Origin: Tolumonas osonensis
GTDB lineage: Bacteria; Pseudomonadota; Gammaproteobacteria; Enterobacterales; Aeromonadaceae
Assembly (NCBI RefSeq): GCF_014202415.1
Contig: NZ_JACHGR010000003.1
Coordinates: 1-64,000 of the forward strand
Length of the DNA stretch: 64,000 nucleotides
Reading direction: 5' to 3'
In this document: positions 38,177 to 47,181 of the stretch, one piece after another
How the letters are laid out: every line of letters starts with the position of its first letter
Numbering within the stretch: position 1 is the stretch's first letter
Position numbers and translations under genes: made by a program
The notes under the pieces: model-generated
Told to the model about the DNA's origin: nothing
Databases searched by the model: none
What the model saw: only the letters and a program-made list of their open reading frames with translations

Positions 38177-39385
38177 CTATTCCCAATCCCGCCAACTACC
38201 AGGCACTATTGCAACGATTCTTTTTGATTTATTACTCAAATTTGTTAACACATCAGGATCATAGACTGCGTTAAAACCACCATTACTAATTTTTAATTTA
38301 TAATTAGAGACAACCACACCATAAACAGAGGCTGTACCATTAATTTTCATATCATAGGTCGCTGTTGATGGATAATCTGGACTATTAGCTGTATCAAAGG
38401 CAAAAACCAATCCATATATAATAGCATTTGCATTTAATGTTAAATCACCATCCACAACTAATAATTCTACTGGATGATCTTTGCTACCAACAGTACCAGA
38501 GGGAGCACAGTTTCCATTAATAATATATCGCCCACTGGATGACGCATTCAAACTGCTGCAATCTGCTAACCCAGTTTTATTTACACCGACCCTATCTTCA
38601 TAATCCGTTGGATTAGATTGGATTGTATCCGAAATTACCTCTTCTACCGTCGAGCTTCCTGCAAAAATATAGGCCAATAAGGATGCACTATCCGGGGGAA
38701 AATTAATCTTATCATCTTCAACAATATCTGCTTGCTTACCATTTTTATTAGAACTATATGCTGCGGTTTTACAACCGCTGTTACCTGTATAATCATATTC
38801 CTCTCTGCCACAAGATGCAAAAGAAGCGCCGATATCAACCACTTCTCTTGACCAGACTGACAAAGGAACACCAGCTCCCCCGCCATTAGGATTTGCCACA
38901 ATAGCCAGGTTACCACCAATAGCAGTCCCTGCAGCAACCGTAAGAGGAGCATCAGGAAGTGAGGAAAGAGTGGGTATTTCTATAACCTGCTGACTGACTG
39001 CCACTCGTGATTCAGCATCTGTAGAAGTAGCCGAACTGGCCGAATAACCTGCAGTACCAACAGAACGAATAGTCACAGACCTAATGATATTATCACCCAG
39101 CGCAATCTCAGAAACGTTGCCAAAAGAAACCTGATAATAGGGAACTGCTGTCTGATGTTTTAAATCAGCCCGATTGTCAAAATCACTCATTAGCTGAGCA
39201 ATACCTTTATCCAGCCCGGCCTGCGCCGCATTCATGGCTTCATGATAACGAACCTGATTTGATGCCGAACGCTGTTCACCCATCAGCATTTTTCCGGTCA
39301 TCAATGACAACGCGGTAATCAGCAGAACAATAATTAACACAACCGTTAAGGTTATAAAGCCTGACTCTTTATTCAAATTGGTCAT
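38177..39385 (-). CDS. PilX-like minor pilin assembly protein
   Basis: 402 aa. Prepilin-type N-terminus ESGFITLTVVLIIVLLITALSLMTG with the PilX_N-type continuation QVRYHEAMNAAQAGLDKGIA. Residue +5 is Thr rather than Glu, as is common for PilX/GspK-like tip components. It is longer than usual PilX (about 160-200 aa); the C-terminal half resembles a beta-rich domain (NANAIIYGLVFAFDTAN...GTASVYGVVVSNYKL). Overlaps the pilW stop by 17 bp. Confidence 0.75.
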   Translation of the reverse strand: MTNLNKESGFITLTVVLIIVLLITALSLMTGKMLMGEQRSASNQVRYHEAMNAAQAGLDKGIAQLMSDFDNRADLKHQTAVPYYQVSFGNVSEIALGDNIIRSVTIRSVGTAGYSASSATSTDAESRVAVSQQVIEIPTLSSLPDAPLTVAAGTAIGGNLAIVANPNGGGAGVPLSVWSREVVDIGASFASCGREEYDYTGNSGCKTAAYSSNKNGKQADIVEDDKINFPPDSASLLAYIFAGSSTVEEVISDTIQSNPTDYEDRVGVNKTGLADCSSLNASSSGRYIINGNCAPSGTVGSKDHPVELLVVDGDLTLNANAIIYGLVFAFDTANSPDYPSTATYDMKINGTASVYGVVVSNYKLKISNGGFNAVYDPDVLTNLSNKSKRIVAIVPGSWRDWE

Positions 39386-40112
39386 TGCGTAACCTCACTA
39401 TACGATCAAGCCTCAGCTGAATGTCATTGTTTGTGCTACTTCTACCTGCAATTCGTATCCGGACAAAACGCTGGCCCGTAGTGTTGTAGGCACCACTAGT
39501 CGCATATCCACTACTTACCGGATCGAGAACAAAAGTGAGACCTGTAATATCCAGATGACCATCGCCACCAGCTAATACCTGCCATGTATTATCTACAGTG
39601 CACGATTGAGAACCTGCTGTGTTAAATTCCCGATATACAACTGAGTTGGCACCAGAAACATAACTGTATGCAATAATTTCCGGTGGATTGGCACCTCCGG
39701 TAATTGAACCATCACCGTTTGCATCATATCGCAGCAAAATGCAGTTATTCTGCAAGTCCAGTGTTGAACCATCTGACGCATAAGCAGAAAACATTGCGGT
39801 ATGAACAGCATTAGAAGCCGCGCTGCTGGTCGGATTGCCTGTACTATCTCTTTCCAGTGCAGCTTCTGCACCGCTGGCATACCCGGTGCGTTGAATATCG
39901 CGGGCGATGATATCCAGAGCCGCCTGCATATCCAGATTTAACCGGGATACCTGCACTGTCGTCGAATTAGCACGAATGATGCTGACATACATAGTAGCCA
40001 CAATCGCCGCCACAAATAAGCCAACCACCATGGCAACCATCAGTTCTATCAATGAAAAACCTTTCATTTTCTTCATTGTCAGGAGGCTCTTTTTTAAGGT
40101 GATGATGGACAT
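39369..40112 (-). CDS. PilW-like minor pilin
   Basis: 247 aa. Cleavage motif KGFSLIELMVAMVVGLFVAAIVATMYV (Glu +5), then VQVSRLNLDMQAALDIIARDIQRTGYAS, which is characteristic of PilW. ATG 40112 has GGGGTGG upstream and overlaps fimT; ATG 40076 (MKKMKGFSLIEL) would give a shorter leader but lacks a Shine-Dalgarno. Part of the priming complex of type IV pili. Confidence 0.85.
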   Translation of the reverse strand: MSIITLKKSLLTMKKMKGFSLIELMVAMVVGLFVAAIVATMYVSIIRANSTTVQVSRLNLDMQAALDIIARDIQRTGYASGAEAALERDSTGNPTSSAASNAVHTAMFSAYASDGSTLDLQNNCILLRYDANGDGSITGGANPPEIIAYSYVSGANSVVYREFNTAGSQSCTVDNTWQVLAGGDGHLDITGLTFVLDPVSSGYATSGAYNTTGQRFVRIRIAGRSSTNNDIQLRLDRIVRLRNDQFE

Positions 40113-40666
40113 TTATCCACCCCCGTCAAACCAGCTTTACCGATAGGCGTACACATAAAAACCCGTCCCAGTGATGTTGTTCTCACTTCTATTTCTTTCC
40201 CTGTCTCACCATAAGAAAATATGATTCGGTTAGTATTCATGATTGTTCTTTGAGACTGAATCGTAACGCTGGAGGTATTGCTGGTCATGCTGACCCTGGG
40301 GTAGCTGCTCCAACTGACACCACGCATTATACCATCATCATGGATATCGCAATCAGTATCTCCGCAACTGCCACAATCCGGATTATCAGAAACCTGATAA
40401 CACCAGTTGTCACCTGTCTGGAATAAGGAAACGGTTATATCATCCGTGTTGCGTTTAATCGCCTCACTACGGGCAAACTGAATATCTGCGTACAGCGCCT
40501 GAGCAGCACCCTGTAGGGTATTATCCTCCTTAAACTGCAGATAACTCGGCACTCCTATACCCAGCAGAATCGTCATCACCAGTATGGTGATGATCAGTTC
40601 CATTAGAGTAAAACCGGAAATTTGCGATCTCACGTGCTCTCTCCTTGGCATTGAGGTCTTTTTCAA
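40094..40666 (-). CDS. FimT/GspH-like minor pseudopilin
   Basis: 190 aa. Prepilin motif SGFTLMELIITILVMTILLGIGVPSYLQF and the GspH/FimT domain (AQALYADIQFARSEAIKRN..., near the C-terminus GRVFMCTP). First gene of the minor-pilin operon, divergent from pilE. Some FimT proteins bind DNA during uptake; whether this one does is open. Confidence 0.85.
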   Translation of the reverse strand: MKKTSMPRREHVRSQISGFTLMELIITILVMTILLGIGVPSYLQFKEDNTLQGAAQALYADIQFARSEAIKRNTDDITVSLFQTGDNWCYQVSDNPDCGSCGDTDCDIHDDGIMRGVSWSSYPRVSMTSNTSSVTIQSQRTIMNTNRIIFSYGETGKEIEVRTTSLGRVFMCTPIGKAGLTGVDKCPSSP

Positions 40667-40727
40667 CCAGAATAAAACAAGACCATTCTTATTAGTTTAA
40701 ATCGTACTCTGAAAGAGGTAGGTAAAT

Positions 40728-41114
40728 ATGAAAAATAATTCCAGAGGCTTCACCTTGCTGGAACTTATGATAGTCGTCGCTGTTGTTGCCATTCTGGCTA
40801 CCATAGCCTACCCGAGTTATCAGAACTTTATATTACGGTCACACCGTGCTGAAGCAATTGAAGGACTTCTGTCTGCCCAGTTACGGCAGGAAGAATGGCG
40901 GGTAAAAAACGGTTCATATACCAGCACGATGAGTAATATTGGAAGTCCATCAAGCACTTATTATAATTTTTCAGCTTCTGTTAGCAGCAGTGGTGTACCA
41001 ACCTATACCTTGACCGCATCAGCTGCAGGCAGCCAAACAGCAGATTCAGACTGTCCGACATTAACCATAACCAATGCCGATGTTAAAGGCCCATCTGCTT
41101 CCTGCTGGGAATAA
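40728..41114 (+). CDS. pilE: PilE-like minor pilin
   Basis: 128 aa. RGFTLLELMIVVAVVAILATIAYPSYQNFILRSHRAEA is the typical PilE N-terminus, with C-terminal Cys pair (DSDCPTL...SASCWE) forming the D-region. GAGGTAGG precedes ATG. Divergent from fimT with 61 bp between starts. Confidence 0.88.
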   Translation: MKNNSRGFTLLELMIVVAVVAILATIAYPSYQNFILRSHRAEAIEGLLSAQLRQEEWRVKNGSYTSTMSNIGSPSSTYYNFSASVSSSGVPTYTLTASAAGSQTADSDCPTLTITNADVKGPSASCWE

Positions 41115-41134
41115 AGTCCCATCATAAAGGATTC

Positions 41135-41162
41135 GTGCGCATACTTCTTTGGTATGCGCCAC
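41135..41162. terminator. Inverted repeat between convergent pilE and pgpA
   Basis: GCGCATAC/GTATGCGC with a 7-nt loop, midway between two convergent genes. No T tract on either side, so its role is uncertain. Confidence 0.35.
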
Positions 41163-41167
41163 ATAAC

Positions 41168-41671
41168 TCAAAAGAAATGTGCCAATATCTGCATCACGAT
41201 CAAACCGAATACCCCTGCCAGCACATCATCGATCATGATACCCAGACCGCCTTTGACATAACGATCCAGCCAGCGGATTGGCCAGGGCTTGATCACATCG
41301 AACAGGCGAAACAGCAGAAAACCCGTCAGTAACCAGAGTAAGCCTTTGGGAGCGGCGATCATGGTGATCCAGAAACCCACGAATTCATCCCAGACGATCG
41401 AACCATGATCCGACTGGCCGATGGCGTTCGTGGCTGACTGGCAAATCCGGATGCCGGCTATGGCTGCAATAGCGGTGATCGCAATGTAGACCGCTAACGG
41501 TAAATCCATCATCAACCAGTAAAACGGGATGGCAGCCAGTGTGCCGAACGTACCGGGCGCCACCGGCGATAATCCGGAACCAAAACCTGTCGCCAGCCAG
41601 TGCAGCGGATTACGCCAGTTTAACTTCTCCAACGCATCACGGCTTTTATGATGTTTTTCCAGTTTCACCAT
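41168..41671 (-). CDS. pgpA: Phosphatidylglycerophosphatase A
   Basis: 167-aa membrane enzyme dephosphorylating PGP to phosphatidylglycerol. Signature GFGSGLSPVAPGTFGTLAAIPFYW and DHGSIVWDEFVGFWITM, ending GIMIDDVLAGVFG. Start at ATG 41671 (MVKLEKHHKSRD), overlapping thiL by 26 bp, fits the E. coli protein; the longer upstream frame lies inside thiL. Confidence 0.93.
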   Translation of the reverse strand: MVKLEKHHKSRDALEKLNWRNPLHWLATGFGSGLSPVAPGTFGTLAAIPFYWLMMDLPLAVYIAITAIAAIAGIRICQSATNAIGQSDHGSIVWDEFVGFWITMIAAPKGLLWLLTGFLLFRLFDVIKPWPIRWLDRYVKGGLGIMIDDVLAGVFGLIVMQILAHFF

Positions 41672-42632
41672 GGTGAAAATGCTCCCAGCCATTGATATGT
41701 AATTCGACAGGTTTGCCCTGATGATACCAGGTGATATGAGGGGTACCGGCGGTGATAGCACCAATTCGTGTCAACGGTAGTGTCAGTGACGTAGCCAATT
41801 CATGGAGTCTGTTTTCATGTTCCGCCGGCACTGTGAAACAAAGCTCGTAGTCATCCCCTCCGCCCAAAGCCAGTTGCAATGCCTGCTCGGGGGTTACGCT
41901 CTGCACCACCGCCGGATCCACAGGCAGCGTGCTTAACTCGATTTCGGCCGCCACACCAGAGGCACGCAGAATATGCATCAGATCACCGGAAAGCCCGTCA
42001 GATAGATCCAGTGCACTACTCGCGATATCCCGCAAAGCCAGGCCCAGCTCACAGCGAGGCTGCGGATAATCCATTCGCTGTTGGCATGTCTGTAACGCGT
42101 CATCAGGGATATGCAGATTATGAATCCGTTGCTGCACGGCCAATGCCGCCGCCCCTAGGCTACCGCTGATATAAACAGCGTCACCGGCTTTCGCACCGCT
42201 GCGGCGCAAGGCCTGCCTGGCCGGCACGGTACCTTTTGCGGAAACAGTAACAGAAAGCGGTCCGCGGGTTGTATCTCCGCCGATCAGCGCCACATTATGC
42301 TTTGTCGCCAGCGCATGAAATCCACGGGCAAATTCAGCCAGCCAGGACTCGTTGGCTTCAGGCAGTGTAATCGCCAGCGACACCCAGCGCGGGTAAGCCC
42401 CCATGGCTGCCAAATCGGAAAGGTTGACCGCCAGGACCTTATGTCCCAGTGCGAAAGGATCAATATCCGCGAAAAAATGAATACCACTGACCAGCGAATC
42501 CGTGGTCACGGCCAGACATTCCCCGGCAGGGATATTCAGCAAGGCGCAGTCGTCACCGATGCCAAGTTCCACATCATCACGGACTGAAGCCTGTGAAGCA
42601 AAATAATGCTGGATCAGTTCAAACTCACCCAT
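41646..42632 (-). CDS. thiL: Thiamine-monophosphate kinase
   Basis: 328 aa; phosphorylates TMP to the cofactor ThDP. N-terminal GEFELIQHYF; metal/ATP motifs GIGDDCALL, TTDSLVSGIHF, GGDTTRG and LDLSDGLSGDL; GGGDDYELCF near the C-terminus. Follows nusB after a terminator-like hairpin; standard nusB-thiL-pgpA order. Confidence 0.96.
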   Translation of the reverse strand: MGEFELIQHYFASQASVRDDVELGIGDDCALLNIPAGECLAVTTDSLVSGIHFFADIDPFALGHKVLAVNLSDLAAMGAYPRWVSLAITLPEANESWLAEFARGFHALATKHNVALIGGDTTRGPLSVTVSAKGTVPARQALRRSGAKAGDAVYISGSLGAAALAVQQRIHNLHIPDDALQTCQQRMDYPQPRCELGLALRDIASSALDLSDGLSGDLMHILRASGVAAEIELSTLPVDPAVVQSVTPEQALQLALGGGDDYELCFTVPAEHENRLHELATSLTLPLTRIGAITAGTPHITWYHQGKPVELHINGWEHFHHGETGKTS

Positions 42633-42651
42633 GAATTATTCCTCTGATAAC

Positions 42652-42691
42652 AAAAATCCCCGTCCTTCCAGCAGAAAAAACGGGGATCTTC
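42652..42691 (-). terminator. Terminator-like hairpin between nusB and thiL
   Basis: On the minus strand GATCCCCGT...ACGGGGAT is followed by TTTTTG. It may end most rib-nusB transcripts so that thiL-pgpA are read at a lower level or from their own promoter. Confidence 0.6.
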
Positions 42692-42719
42692 ATGATGTAT
42701 GTGTTAACGCAAACGCAGA

Positions 42720-43136
42720 CTACTGGCGCAGTCCCATTTGTTTAACCACTTTATCCAGTACACCATTCACGAACTTATGGCTGTCATCCGCTGCAAATGA
42801 TTTTGCCAGTTCAATTGCTTCATTGATCACAACTTTATACGGCACATCTTTGCAATACATCAGTTCGTAACAGGCCAGACGCAACACACCTTTATCTACC
42901 TGATCCAGATCGTCCAGCTTACGAGACAGGAATGGGGAAAAGGTGGCGTCCAGGTTGGATACGTTCGTGGCAACACCGGTCAGCAACAGTTCGAAATATG
43001 GCAGATCAACGCCTTTGGTTGGCTGCTCAAGTTTAAACTGTTCTGCGATGTCGGCTACGTTGTCCTGAGTCAGCTGCCACTGATAAACAGCTTGCAGCGC
43101 TAACTGGCGCGCCTTACGGCGTTCAGCAGGTTTCAA
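42720..43136 (-). CDS. nusB: Transcription antitermination/ribosome biogenesis factor NusB
   Basis: 138-aa helical protein with signature [19 protein letters not shown] and [29 protein letters not shown]. Binds boxA RNA with NusE on rRNA transcripts. 13 bp after ribH. Confidence 0.97.
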   Translation of the reverse strand: MKPAERRKARQLALQAVYQWQLTQDNVADIAEQFKLEQPTKGVDLPYFELLLTGVATNVSNLDATFSPFLSRKLDDLDQVDKGVLRLACYELMYCKDVPYKVVINEAIELAKSFAADDSHKFVNGVLDKVVKQMGLRQ

Positions 43137-43149
43137 TCTTTCTCTCCTA

Positions 43150-43620
43150 TCATGCGCCCAGGGCGTTCATGACATTAATCATTTCCAAAGTACTGAGTGC
43201 AGCTTCAACGCCTTTGTTGCCCGCTTTGGTACCGGCGCGCTCAATAGCCTGTTCAATGTTTTCGGTAGTCAATACACCGAATGCAACCGGAATTTCAGCT
43301 TCCAGTGCAACCTGAGCCAGACCTTTGGCGCATTCACCGGATACATACTCAAAATGAGCAGTACCACCGCGGATAACGCAACCCAGTGCAACGATGCCAT
43401 CAAACTGTTTGCTCTTGGCCAGACGTTTTGCCGCCAGAGGCAGTTCAACGGCACCAGGCACCTTCACCAAAGTGATATTTTCGTCAGCAATCTGACCCTG
43501 ACGTTTCAACGTATCCAGTGCACCTTCTACCAGACGGTCGTTGATGAAACTGTTAAAGCGAGACACTACGATCGCAATTTTGGCCTGTGGAGCCGGGATG
43601 ACGCCTTCAATCACTTTCAT
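43150..43620 (-). CDS. ribH: 6,7-dimethyl-8-ribityllumazine synthase
   Basis: 156 aa; condenses ArP with DHBP. Active-site blocks [44 protein letters not shown] and [16 protein letters not shown]. coli RibH is also 156 aa. Between ribBA and nusB. Confidence 0.97.
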   Translation of the reverse strand: MKVIEGVIPAPQAKIAIVVSRFNSFINDRLVEGALDTLKRQGQIADENITLVKVPGAVELPLAAKRLAKSKQFDGIVALGCVIRGGTAHFEYVSGECAKGLAQVALEAEIPVAFGVLTTENIEQAIERAGTKAGNKGVEAALSTLEMINVMNALGA

Positions 43621-43711
43621 GGGTAATCCTATAATCTGTTATGTCAGATAAACAAAACCTGATAATTCTATCACATTCAGCGCATGACCAAAACACGCGC
43701 CACAAGATCAG

Positions 43712-44818
43712 TTATTCACTGATGTATTCCACGACTTCCAGGCCAAACCCGGAAAGTACATAGCGTTTCGGTGAGCTAAGCAGACGCATCTGTTTCACGC
43801 CCATTGCTTTCAGGATCTGCGAGCCAACGCCAACCCGGCGGGAAGCAATGCCCGGTTTGCAGATTTCACTCGTCTGGCCAGCATCGACGGCAGCGTAATG
43901 TTCCAGCCGGCCCAGCAACTCTTCCTGACTGTTTTCATGACCGATGATAACGACGATACCACCTTCTGCATTAATCCGGCTCATCGCCTTATCCAGCGGC
44001 CAACTGCGCGGATTACCACGCTGACTATTCAGAACATCATTCAGGTAGTCATGCAGATGTACACGCACCAGTACGGGTTTGGATGGATCTTTCTGGGGCT
44101 TGCTCAATGCAAAATGCAGCTGATTATCAATGGTATCACGGAATGTGGTCAGTTCGAATTCACCGTATTCGGTCGGCAGATGACACTGGGATACTTTCTG
44201 AATGGTGGTTTCATGCTGATTGCGGTACTCGATCAGATCGGCAATGGTACCCAGCTTGATTCCATGTTCTTCGGCAAAGATCTCCAGATCCGGCCGGCGC
44301 GCCATGGTGCCATCTTCATTCAGAACCTCGACAATCACGGCAGCAGGTTCCAGACCAGCCAGACGCGCCAGATCACAGCCAGCTTCAGTGTGCCCATTGC
44401 GGGTCAGAACGCCACCATCCTGTGCCATCAGCGGGAAAATATGGCCGGGCTGCACCACATCGCTTGGCTTGGCATCCGGTGCGACAGCGGCCTGTATAGT
44501 ACGGGCGCGATCCGCTGCGGAAATACCTGTGGTCACCCCTTCCGCCGCTTCGATGGTCACGGTGAATGCCGTGGAAAACTGCGCTTCATTTTTATCGACC
44601 ATCAACGGCAGATCCAGTTGCTGACAGCGGGCTTTCGACAGTGTCAGACAGATCAGCCCACGGCCATAACGCGCCATAAAGTTGATATCTTCAGGGCGCA
44701 CCATGGATGCTGCCATCAAGATATCGCCTTCATTTTCCCGATCTTCATCGTCCATCAGAATAACCATCTTACCCTGACGAAAATCTTCAATAATCTCTTC
44801 AATCTTACTGATAGCCAT
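43712..44818 (-). CDS. ribBA: 3,4-dihydroxy-2-butanone-4-phosphate synthase with degenerate GTP cyclohydrolase II-like domain
   Basis: 368 aa. The N-terminal RibB domain (1-205) has [24 protein letters not shown] and [15 protein letters not shown], all needed to make DHBP from ribulose-5-P. The C-terminal half has the RibA fold, but the zinc-binding Cys cluster (C-x10-C-x-C) of active GTP cyclohydrolase II is replaced around [16 protein letters not shown], so it probably lacks that activity. Such RibBX-type proteins are common in Vibrio-like bacteria, which carry a separate ribA. Confidence 0.93.
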   Translation of the reverse strand: MAISKIEEIIEDFRQGKMVILMDDEDRENEGDILMAASMVRPEDINFMARYGRGLICLTLSKARCQQLDLPLMVDKNEAQFSTAFTVTIEAAEGVTTGISAADRARTIQAAVAPDAKPSDVVQPGHIFPLMAQDGGVLTRNGHTEAGCDLARLAGLEPAAVIVEVLNEDGTMARRPDLEIFAEEHGIKLGTIADLIEYRNQHETTIQKVSQCHLPTEYGEFELTTFRDTIDNQLHFALSKPQKDPSKPVLVRVHLHDYLNDVLNSQRGNPRSWPLDKAMSRINAEGGIVVIIGHENSQEELLGRLEHYAAVDAGQTSEICKPGIASRRVGVGSQILKAMGVKQMRLLSSPKRYVLSGFGLEVVEYISE

Positions 44819-44835
44819 GACATCCCCTTAGTCAG

Positions 44836-45495
44836 TTATCGCAGAAAACCGTTCTTTGCCAGCATTTCCATGGTGATGTTGCTTTGCGTGGATTGTGCGG
44901 CTTTGTCACCCAGCAACAAACGTTCCAGGTAACGTGCAATCACATCCACTTCCAGATTAACTTTCACGCCGGTCTGCCATTCATCGACCGTGGTCTCACC
45001 GCTGGTATGTGGCACAATGGTCAGCTTGAAACGCGCACCGTCGATCGCATTTACCGTCAGACTGATACCATCAACGGTAATTGAACCTTTTTCTGCAATG
45101 TATTTCGCCAGTTCGTCTGGCGCCTTGATCCAGTATTCTTTCGCCCGGCCAAGCTGTTTGACCGCCACGATTTCACCAACACCATCAACATGTCCGGAAA
45201 CCAGATGTCCGCCCAAGCGGGTATTGGGTGTCAGCGCCCGCTCCAGATTGACCTGTTGTCCGGCCTGATAGAAGGCAAAACTGCTGCGCTGTAGCGTTTC
45301 CAGCGATAAATCCGCGATATAGCCATCGCCGGTTAATGCCACAACGGTGAGACACACACCATTGGTAGCGATTGAATCGCCCAGTTTCACATCTGATAAA
45401 TCCAGCTTACCGCTTTTTACCCGGACAGAAACATCCTCACCTTTCGGTTGTATCGCCGCGAGTGTACCTACCGCTTCAATAATTCCGGTAAACAT
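44836..45495 (-). CDS. ribE: Riboflavin synthase, alpha subunit
   Basis: 219 aa (called ribC in E. coli); dismutates two lumazines to riboflavin. Two homologous halves: MFTGIIEAVG...NGVCLTV and LGGHLVSGHVDGVG...DGISLTVN. 17 bp upstream of ribBA. Confidence 0.96.
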   Translation of the reverse strand: MFTGIIEAVGTLAAIQPKGEDVSVRVKSGKLDLSDVKLGDSIATNGVCLTVVALTGDGYIADLSLETLQRSSFAFYQAGQQVNLERALTPNTRLGGHLVSGHVDGVGEIVAVKQLGRAKEYWIKAPDELAKYIAEKGSITVDGISLTVNAIDGARFKLTIVPHTSGETTVDEWQTGVKVNLEVDVIARYLERLLLGDKAAQSTQSNITMEMLAKNGFLR

Positions 45496-45497
45496 CG

Positions 45498-46616
45498 TTA
45501 TTCCTTATTCGGACGTAAGATTAAGCGCAAGTCATTACCGACTTTACGGACATCCTGCCACTGCCAGCCGGTAACTTCAGACATATGCTGAAACTCAGGC
45601 AGATTGACCAGACCCCGCGCAGGATTTCCCATCAGTTTGGGGGCGAGATAAACAATCAGTTCATCGACCAGTCCGGCATGTAATAAAGCGCCACCCAGTG
45701 TGGCACCCGCTTCGACCCAGATCTCATTCATGTGACGTTGTGCCAGTATCTGCATCAGCGAAGTCAGATCCAGCTTGCCCGAGTCTGCCAGAGGGACGAT
45801 CAGTTGCTGCACCTGCTCCGGCCATTGCCCCTGCGCTTCCTGTCGTGCCAGCCAGATCTCGCCGGAAATGGAGAACAGCCTTGCGGATGGTTCAATGCGC
45901 TGCTGCGAATCGACAATGACGCGCACCGGCTGACGAATGTTTTCTGCAGGATATGTTTCCTGTAAGGATGAAGGGAATTGCGTCCAGCGGACATTCAGTG
46001 AAGGATCATCTGCCAGCACGGTGTCCGCCCCGGTCAGAATGGCACTGCTTTGTGCCCGCCAGCGCTGCACATCGGCTCTGGCAGCCGGCGAGGTGATCCA
46101 CTGGCTCTGTCCGTTGGCCAATGCGGTGCGGCCATCCAGACTGGCGGCCAGTTTCAGCCGGACATACGGCAAGCCATGACGCATCCGTTTGATAAAGCCG
46201 GGATTCAGTGCTTCTGCCTGCGGTTGCAGCAACCCCGACTGAACCTGAATACCAGCCTCGGCCAGCCGGCGCATACCCCGGCCTGAAACCTGCGGATTCG
46301 GATCCTCCATTGCCGCGACTACACGGGCAACGCCCGCCTTGACCAGCGCGTCCGCACAGGGGGGCGTCCGGCCAAAATGGGAACAGGGTTCCAGCGTCAC
46401 GTAGGCTGTTGCACCCCGCGCCTTATCGCCCGCCATCCGCAACGCATGGACTTCCGCATGCGGTTCGCCAGCGCGCAGATGAAAGCCTTCACCGACTATC
46501 ACCCCGTCAGACACAATCACACAACCCACATTCGGGTTCGGAGAAGTGGTAAAGCACCCCTGCTTTGCCAGTTGCAAAGCGCGGCTCATATACAGATGAT
46601 CTTCGGCAGAAAACAC
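45498..46616 (-). CDS. ribD: Riboflavin biosynthesis deaminase/reductase
   Basis: 372-aa bifunctional enzyme. N-terminal deaminase with zinc motif HAEVHAL and PCSHFGRTPPCADAL; C-terminal reductase from about 150 (PYVRLKLAASLDGRTAL, VIVDSQQRIEP). Two bp ahead of ribE, directly after nrdR. No FMN riboswitch is seen upstream. Confidence 0.96.
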   Translation of the reverse strand: MFSAEDHLYMSRALQLAKQGCFTTSPNPNVGCVIVSDGVIVGEGFHLRAGEPHAEVHALRMAGDKARGATAYVTLEPCSHFGRTPPCADALVKAGVARVVAAMEDPNPQVSGRGMRRLAEAGIQVQSGLLQPQAEALNPGFIKRMRHGLPYVRLKLAASLDGRTALANGQSQWITSPAARADVQRWRAQSSAILTGADTVLADDPSLNVRWTQFPSSLQETYPAENIRQPVRVIVDSQQRIEPSARLFSISGEIWLARQEAQGQWPEQVQQLIVPLADSGKLDLTSLMQILAQRHMNEIWVEAGATLGGALLHAGLVDELIVYLAPKLMGNPARGLVNLPEFQHMSEVTGWQWQDVRKVGNDLRLILRPNKE

Positions 46617-47066
46617 TTATTTCTCCAGACGTGCGATCTCTTCACCAAATTCACGGATATCTTCAAAACTGCGATAGACAGAGGCAAACCGGATATAAGC
46701 GACTTTATCCAGTTGCTTCAGTTCTTCCATGACCAGATTACCGATAATCTTGGACATGATCTCGCGTTCGCCGGTGGCCCGCAGATTTGATTTTATCCGG
46801 TTGATACTTTGTTCAATCAGCTCGGTGCTGACCGGCCGTTTTTCCAGTGCCCGCTGAATGCCATTACGCAATTTATCTTCGTTAAAGGGCTCGCGGACAC
46901 CATTGCTTTTTATTACTCGGGGCATGACCAGTTCGGCCATCTCAAATGTAGTAAAACGCTCATGACAAACCAGGCATTCCCGCCGGCGGCGTACCTGATG
47001 CCCGTCCGCTACCAGGCGCGAATCAATAACCTTCGTGTCATCGGCATTACAAAATGGACAATGCAT
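46617..47066 (-). CDS. nrdR: Transcriptional repressor of ribonucleotide reductase genes
   Basis: 149 aa. N-terminal zinc ribbon [17 protein letters not shown]...[19 protein letters not shown]-cone domain from about 49 ([22 protein letters not shown]). Senses (d)ATP and represses nrd operons. Its stop abuts the ribD ATG, the usual nrdR-ribD pair. Confidence 0.97.
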   Translation of the reverse strand: MHCPFCNADDTKVIDSRLVADGHQVRRRRECLVCHERFTTFEMAELVMPRVIKSNGVREPFNEDKLRNGIQRALEKRPVSTELIEQSINRIKSNLRATGEREIMSKIIGNLVMEELKQLDKVAYIRFASVYRSFEDIREFGEEIARLEK

Positions 47067-47127
47067 CTGTGCTTAATCCTGAAATCTGTCGGTTTTGCCA
47101 GTTTATCAGAGATCCCCGAAACGCCAA

Positions 47128-47160
47128 TAAAAAAACAGCCGGCATAAAGCCGGCTGTTCG
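47128..47160 (-). terminator. Terminator of glyA
   Basis: On the minus strand ACAGCCGGC-TTTAT-GCCGGCTGT is followed by seven T, 22 bp after the glyA stop. Confidence 0.9.
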
Positions 47161-47181
47161 TATCACATAATCTGTTACAAA

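Noticed and set aside
43621-43711. FMN riboswitch ahead of rib genes
   Set aside because: None of the conserved RFN sequence blocks is visible in this gap or ahead of ribD.
43898-44932. 344-codon plus-strand ORF over ribBA
   Set aside because: Antisense shadow; no recognisable domain.
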